Shown: piece after piece, positions 45,892 through 49,091 of the stretch
How the letters are laid out: each line of letters begins with the position of its first letter
Position numbering within the stretch: position 1 is the stretch's first letter
Origin: Aeriscardovia sp.
Lineage (GTDB): Bacteria > Actinomycetota > Actinomycetes > Actinomycetales > Bifidobacteriaceae
Assembly: GCA_017632945.1 (NCBI GenBank)
Contig: JAGBQH010000011.1
Coordinates: 1 to 49,091 of the forward strand
Direction of reading: 5' to 3'
DNA: 49,091 nucleotides
Made by a program: the position numbers and the translations under genes
Notes under the pieces: generated by a model
Seen by the model: only the letters and a program-made list of their open reading frames with translations
Told to the model about the DNA's origin: nothing
Databases searched by the model: none

Positions 45892-45897
45892 ATTATA
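45892..45897 (-). promoter_or_regulatory. -10 box of the DUF4193-dut-relA operon
   Basis: A consensus TATAAT on the minus strand, 36 nt before the DUF4193 ATG. No clear -35 at standard spacing. Confidence 0.4.
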
Positions 45898-45986
45898 CGG
45901 TAGATTGCTCTCTTAAACATCACTCAGCCTGCCGAAAGTAGGGAAATAAAATAAGATAGGTTTATAAGCAAAGGGAGAAGGGAAAA

Positions 45987-46877
45987 ATGAGGAAGGCAGT
46001 CTTTGACCGCGTAGATGGAGAGGGGAATGTTATCCTCTCGCTCGACGGTGAGCCAATAATTCTGGAGGCTTCCGATCGCCTAGAAGATGCCTTGCTTTCT
46101 TCTCGCAAGATTAAGGCTCAGGCTGGATCCCAAAAGCGCTTGGCGCCCCTCCCGATTTCTCGAATACAAAACATGGTAAGGGCCGGAAAAGATATAGATC
46201 AGATATCTGAGGAGCTGCATATAGATCCGGATTTTATATCCCGCGTGGCTGCGCCTGTGGAAGATGAGAAAAGAACTGCAGTCCACCAGTTTCTCTCTGG
46301 TTTTTACCAAAAGTCCACTCTTGGGAAGGAAAAGCTTTCAGAGATTATTTCCCACGCCCTTGGGCGCCTCGGAGTTAAGGGCAAAGAAATTAAATGGAAC
46401 GCCTTCCGCGATGGGAGAGGACCGTGGAAAATAACGGCCCAGTTTGAAAGGGATGGGAAAAAATGGGAAGCTGTGTGGTCATGGAATATCCGCGATAACT
46501 CTATTTCCCCCCTAAATGACGAAGCTAAATACCTCTTGGGAGACGATTCTAAACCCGTACCCTTCCCAAGCCCCAAAAAACCCAACCTTCCCCCCCTTCC
46601 ATCGCCAAAAAGTGCTGAAGGACTAAAGACAGACGTAAAAATCCTTCCCAAAACTACCCCGGGCAAAGAGGAAAAGGAGGAAGAAAAAAAGCACGAAGAG
46701 TGCGAAGAAGAGGGAGCCCAGGAGGTGGAGACGGAATTGGTAGATCCCTCAGAGAACCAAACTCCCAGAATCGCCTTCCAGCCAAAAGGAAAGATGCAGA
46801 GAAAGGGCGTCCCTTCCTGGGATGACATCCTCTTCGGAGGAGGGGTTACTTCATCACAGCAATCAGAGGAATCCTAG
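45987..46877 (+). CDS. sepH: Cell division protein SepH
   Basis: SepH binds and helps assemble FtsZ in actinobacteria. The 296 residues start RKAVFDRVDGEGNVILSLDG, the DUF3071 domain, and include a helix-turn-helix around residues 57-88 (LPISRIQNMVRAGKDIDQIS). After ~170 residues a Pro/Glu/Lys-rich disordered part follows, ending FQPKGKMQRKGVPSWDDILF, the short conserved C-terminal tail. Its site is GGGAGAAGG. Its 3' end overlaps the next gene by 32 bases. Confidence 0.92.
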   Translation: MRKAVFDRVDGEGNVILSLDGEPIILEASDRLEDALLSSRKIKAQAGSQKRLAPLPISRIQNMVRAGKDIDQISEELHIDPDFISRVAAPVEDEKRTAVHQFLSGFYQKSTLGKEKLSEIISHALGRLGVKGKEIKWNAFRDGRGPWKITAQFERDGKKWEAVWSWNIRDNSISPLNDEAKYLLGDDSKPVPFPSPKKPNLPPLPSPKSAEGLKTDVKILPKTTPGKEEKEEEKKHEECEEEGAQEVETELVDPSENQTPRIAFQPKGKMQRKGVPSWDDILFGGGVTSSQQSEES

Positions 46878-48003
46878 CTTCAGCCTGCGTCCATGACCCG
46901 TGCACTCCCGGCATTTCTATATCTTTCCCCCCCATGCCGTCGAGTAAAGCCTCGCCTTTGAAGCACACTATTACATCCCCTAGGTAGGCACTGCTTTCGG
47001 CAGAGAGCGGGCCGAAAACGCCGCGCTCTACGGCCTGATGTTTATCGAAGGCCACCGCCCAGCCTCCAAAATATTTTTCCCACTCTTTAGCTTTCAGGCG
47101 CGGATCTTGACCGTCTTCCAGGTAAAGCATCACATCTCTTTGTTCTCCGCCCACCAGCCTTACCCCATCCATAAGTTTTTTAGGAAGAGAGGAAAAATTA
47201 AAGGACTTTCGCCTTTCTACCATCCCGTGGTCGGCACACACCACTAACAAAGTTCCCTTTTTCGCCGCCTCAAAAGCTGACTTTATTTCTAAATCCGCTT
47301 CTTCTAGAGCCGCTTTCCATTCCTCGCTTTGGCAGCCGAATTTATGGCCTGCCTTATCGACAGAGGGAATGTAGAAGTAGGTGAGATCAAAGTCGAAAGT
47401 TAGAGAACCTGCCATTTTGGCCGCAGCCATCGAATTTTTTTCTACAAAGTATTGGCTCCCATCTAGGGCTGCCAAGGTAAGCGGGGAAGAATCAAACTTT
47501 TTTTCTCCCACGGTAGCCACCTTTTTGCCTCGCCTTCCCAGAAGGGAAAAAAGCGTAGGCTCTTTCTGCACCTCTTTTGGATCTGGGGCATCCCTGAAAC
47601 TAATCATTTGCGAGATTCGACCTGTAAAAGGATTGATCTGGGTATAGCCAAAAATAGACGTCAGTCCCGGGCAGGTGCCTGTTCCCATTGAGGAGATAGC
47701 CGCCGCTGTAGTTGTAGGAAAGCAACTGAAAAAAGGAGAAGGGCGGAAGAAACTTTTTATAGATCTTAAAAATGGGGCATAACTCAAATTCTCTACAAGG
47801 TTGAAGTAACCCAGACCGTCTACAAAAATAAATAGGCATGAAGAACAATAAGGAAGATTCAGCCTTTCTCTGCACTCTTCAGGATTTTTGTACAGGGCTG
47901 TAGGACAAGGCGCCCCTAAGCTTGCCGATATTGCAGGCAAAACAGCGGGAAGATGCCTGTAAATATCGGAAAAAGGAAGCTCTTGACACCACTGCTCTTC
48001 CAT
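46846..48003 (-). CDS. Alkaline-phosphatase-superfamily phosphodiesterase/pyrophosphatase
   Basis: 385 residues of the nucleotide pyrophosphatase/phosphodiesterase type. Metal ligands and nucleophile are visible in the usual order: LFIFVDGLGY (Asp), FPTTTAAAISSMGTG (Thr nucleophile), PSVDKAGHKFG (Asp and His), CADHGM (Asp-His) and GVHGSW (His). No signal peptide is seen, so it is probably cytoplasmic. The ATG at 48003 is preferred because GGGGGAAGG lies before it; a TTG five codons upstream is the alternative. Its 3' end overlaps sepH. The substrate is not predictable from the sequence. Confidence 0.9.
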   Translation of the reverse strand: MEEQWCQELPFSDIYRHLPAVLPAISASLGAPCPTALYKNPEECRERLNLPYCSSCLFIFVDGLGYFNLVENLSYAPFLRSIKSFFRPSPFFSCFPTTTAAAISSMGTGTCPGLTSIFGYTQINPFTGRISQMISFRDAPDPKEVQKEPTLFSLLGRRGKKVATVGEKKFDSSPLTLAALDGSQYFVEKNSMAAAKMAGSLTFDFDLTYFYIPSVDKAGHKFGCQSEEWKAALEEADLEIKSAFEAAKKGTLLVVCADHGMVERRKSFNFSSLPKKLMDGVRLVGGEQRDVMLYLEDGQDPRLKAKEWEKYFGGWAVAFDKHQAVERGVFGPLSAESSAYLGDVIVCFKGEALLDGMGGKDIEMPGVHGSWTQAEARIPLIAVMK

Positions 48004-48035
48004 CCTTCCCCCTTTCAATACCCCATCTATGATAT

Positions 48036-48060
48036 AAAAAATGCGCGGTAGAGCCGCGCA
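48036..48060 (-). terminator. Rho-independent terminator of the sugar porter gene
   Basis: TGCGCGG (48060-48054 on the minus strand) pairs with CCGCGCA (48048-48042) around a five-base loop, then six T. It lies about 24 nt after the transporter stop and before the phosphodiesterase start. Confidence 0.9.
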
Positions 48061-48083
48061 GAATCAAAAGCAGAAAGAAGACT

Positions 48084-49091
48084 TTATGCCTTCTTCCTCT
48101 TTTCATCCATATTCTCCTCTATCTCCTCCAAGCTCTTTCCGCGGGTCTCGGGAACCATGTACTTGACGAAGAAGATGGAGAGGATGGAGAAGGCGCAGAA
48201 GATTGCGAAGGGCCCGGCGATATTGTTGTGGAAGGCCACAAGAAGGATGGTGAAGAACTGGGAGACGATGAAGTCGCCTATCCAGTTGGCGGCGGAACCT
48301 ATGGAGGTCCCAAGGCCCCTCACCTTCAGCGGGAAGATCTCGCTTATCATTATCCAACAGATCGGGCCCCACGAGACGGCGAAGCCGATGATGAAGAGGG
48401 CGATGAAGATCATGGTGACTATGGCGCTTCCCATGCTGTGCACACCCAAGGCCAGGGTCAAAATGATGATGATGATAAAGGAGATAGCCATTTCAACAGA
48501 GCCGAAGATCAGCAGGGACTTTCGGTTGAAGCGGTTCATGATCCCCAGGGCCACTATGGTGGAAACCACGTTCACAGCTCCTATGCCCACCGAGATCCAG
48601 ATGGAATTGGCGCTAGAGAAGTGGAAGGCGGACTGGAAGATTTTGGGGACAAAGTAAATCACGGCGTTGATTCCGACGAGCTGCTGGAAGAACATGAGCA
48701 GGATGGCCACCAGGACGCTCTTGCCGGAAACCGAGAAAAGCTCCTTGAAAGTCCCCTTACCCTGGGACTTGGCAAGCACGGCCTTTATCTCTTCAATTTC
48801 CTGAGTGCCGTCCCTCTTGAGCCTTTTTTCCAGAATCTTTCTGGCCAGCTCCACCTTGCCCGCCTTTATAAGGTAACGGGGGCTTTCCGGAAGGGCGATG
48901 GAGCCTATCATGAGGGCGGCAGCGGGAAGGAGCTCGGAACCCAGCATCCACCTCCAGTCGGCCAGGCCGCCTATGTTGTGGTTCAAAAACAGGAGGTTGG
49001 CAAAGTAGGCAACCAAAATTCCGATGGTAATCATGAGCTGGAACATGGAGGCGACAGATCCCCTGTGGTCCTTATCTGCCAGTTCTACCAG
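48084..49091 (-). CDS. MFS sugar:proton symporter, 5' end outside window
   Basis: Sugar porter subfamily of the major facilitator superfamily, cut at its N-terminus by the window edge; the frame is open to base 49091 and about 335 residues are visible. Signatures: HRG after the second helix (ELADKDHRGSVASMFQLMI), the loop motif LPESPRYLIKAGK, FFQQLVGINAVIYFVP in the seventh helix and YMVPETRGKSLEEIEE after the last helix. The QLVGINAVIYF segment carries sugar-contact residues of this family. It probably takes up a hexose or pentose; which one cannot be told. A terminator follows. Confidence 0.92.
   Translation of the reverse strand: MVELADKDHRGSVASMFQLMITIGILVAYFANLLFLNHNIGGLADWRWMLGSELLPAAALMIGSIALPESPRYLIKAGKVELARKILEKRLKRDGTQEIEEIKAVLAKSQGKGTFKELFSVSGKSVLVAILLMFFQQLVGINAVIYFVPKIFQSAFHFSSANSIWISVGIGAVNVVSTIVALGIMNRFNRKSLLIFGSVEMAISFIIIIILTLALGVHSMGSAIVTMIFIALFIIGFAVSWGPICWIMISEIFPLKVRGLGTSIGSAANWIGDFIVSQFFTILLVAFHNNIAGPFAIFCAFSILSIFFVKYMVPETRGKSLEEIEENMDEKRKKA

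Noticed and set aside
48157..48657. Plus-strand Met/Lys-rich frame opposite the sugar porter
   Set aside because: It is the complement of hydrophobic helices of a clear MFS gene.

Overview
This window looks like a chromosomal segment of an actinobacterium, most likely from Bifidobacteriales, with moderate G+C. From remembered family sequences, the SecY start (MRTLIQA, RTKELRNKILF) and the adenylate kinase P-loop (GPQGVGKG) resemble bifidobacterial proteins. SepH, DUF4193, the ClpP1/ClpP2 pair, the DUF3516-type helicase and the four-cysteine uS14 are actinobacterial markers. No database search was possible, so this placement is inference. Genes are dense, with many 1-4 nt start/stop overlaps and several GTG and TTG starts.

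Layout: 1-344 holds tRNA-Thr (cut by the edge) and tRNA-Tyr on the minus strand, and tRNA-Ser(CGA) on the plus strand. 335-15651 is one minus-strand ribosomal super-cluster. In transcription order it runs rpsJ-rplC-rplD-rplW-rplB-rpsS-rplV-rpsC-rplP-rpmC-rpsQ (S10), rplN-rplX-rplE-rpsZ-rpsH-rplF-rplR-rpsE-rpmD-rplO-secY-adk (spc), infA-rpmJ-rpsM-rpsK-rpoA-rplQ (alpha), then truA. The small genes rpmJ and rpmD are present. rplM-rpsI lies just upstream as a separate operon ending in a strong terminator. Next come an LRV-repeat protein, tRNA-Asp and tRNA-Phe, folA-thyA, and an AT-rich island (about 19.3-20.85 kb) with two orphan small genes.

20.85-26.4 kb carries rpsB-tsf, then pyrH-frr-cdsA-lgt after a terminator, and def. 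tRNA-Asn, a solute-binding lipoprotein and a divergent acyl-CoA synthetase follow. 29.8-35.8 kb carries tig-clpP1-clpP2 and nadE-(SPOR-like)-rnd. 35.9-41.5 kb is hisS-aspS-helicase. A DUF349 gene converges on the DUF4193-dut-relA operon. sepH, an alkaline-phosphatase-superfamily enzyme and a sugar-porter transporter (cut by the right edge) close the window.

The contents are mainly translation, protein export, proteolysis, nucleotide and NAD synthesis, envelope lipid steps and the stringent response. I see no CRISPR array, insertion sequence, prophage, toxin-antitoxin or defence island, and no convincing new multi-gene system. The best leads are regulatory: a structured leader before rpsM, a perfect palindrome between two divergent genes, inverted repeats at the tig-clpP and nadE promoters, a hairpin before secY, and extreme 3' compaction between convergent genes.
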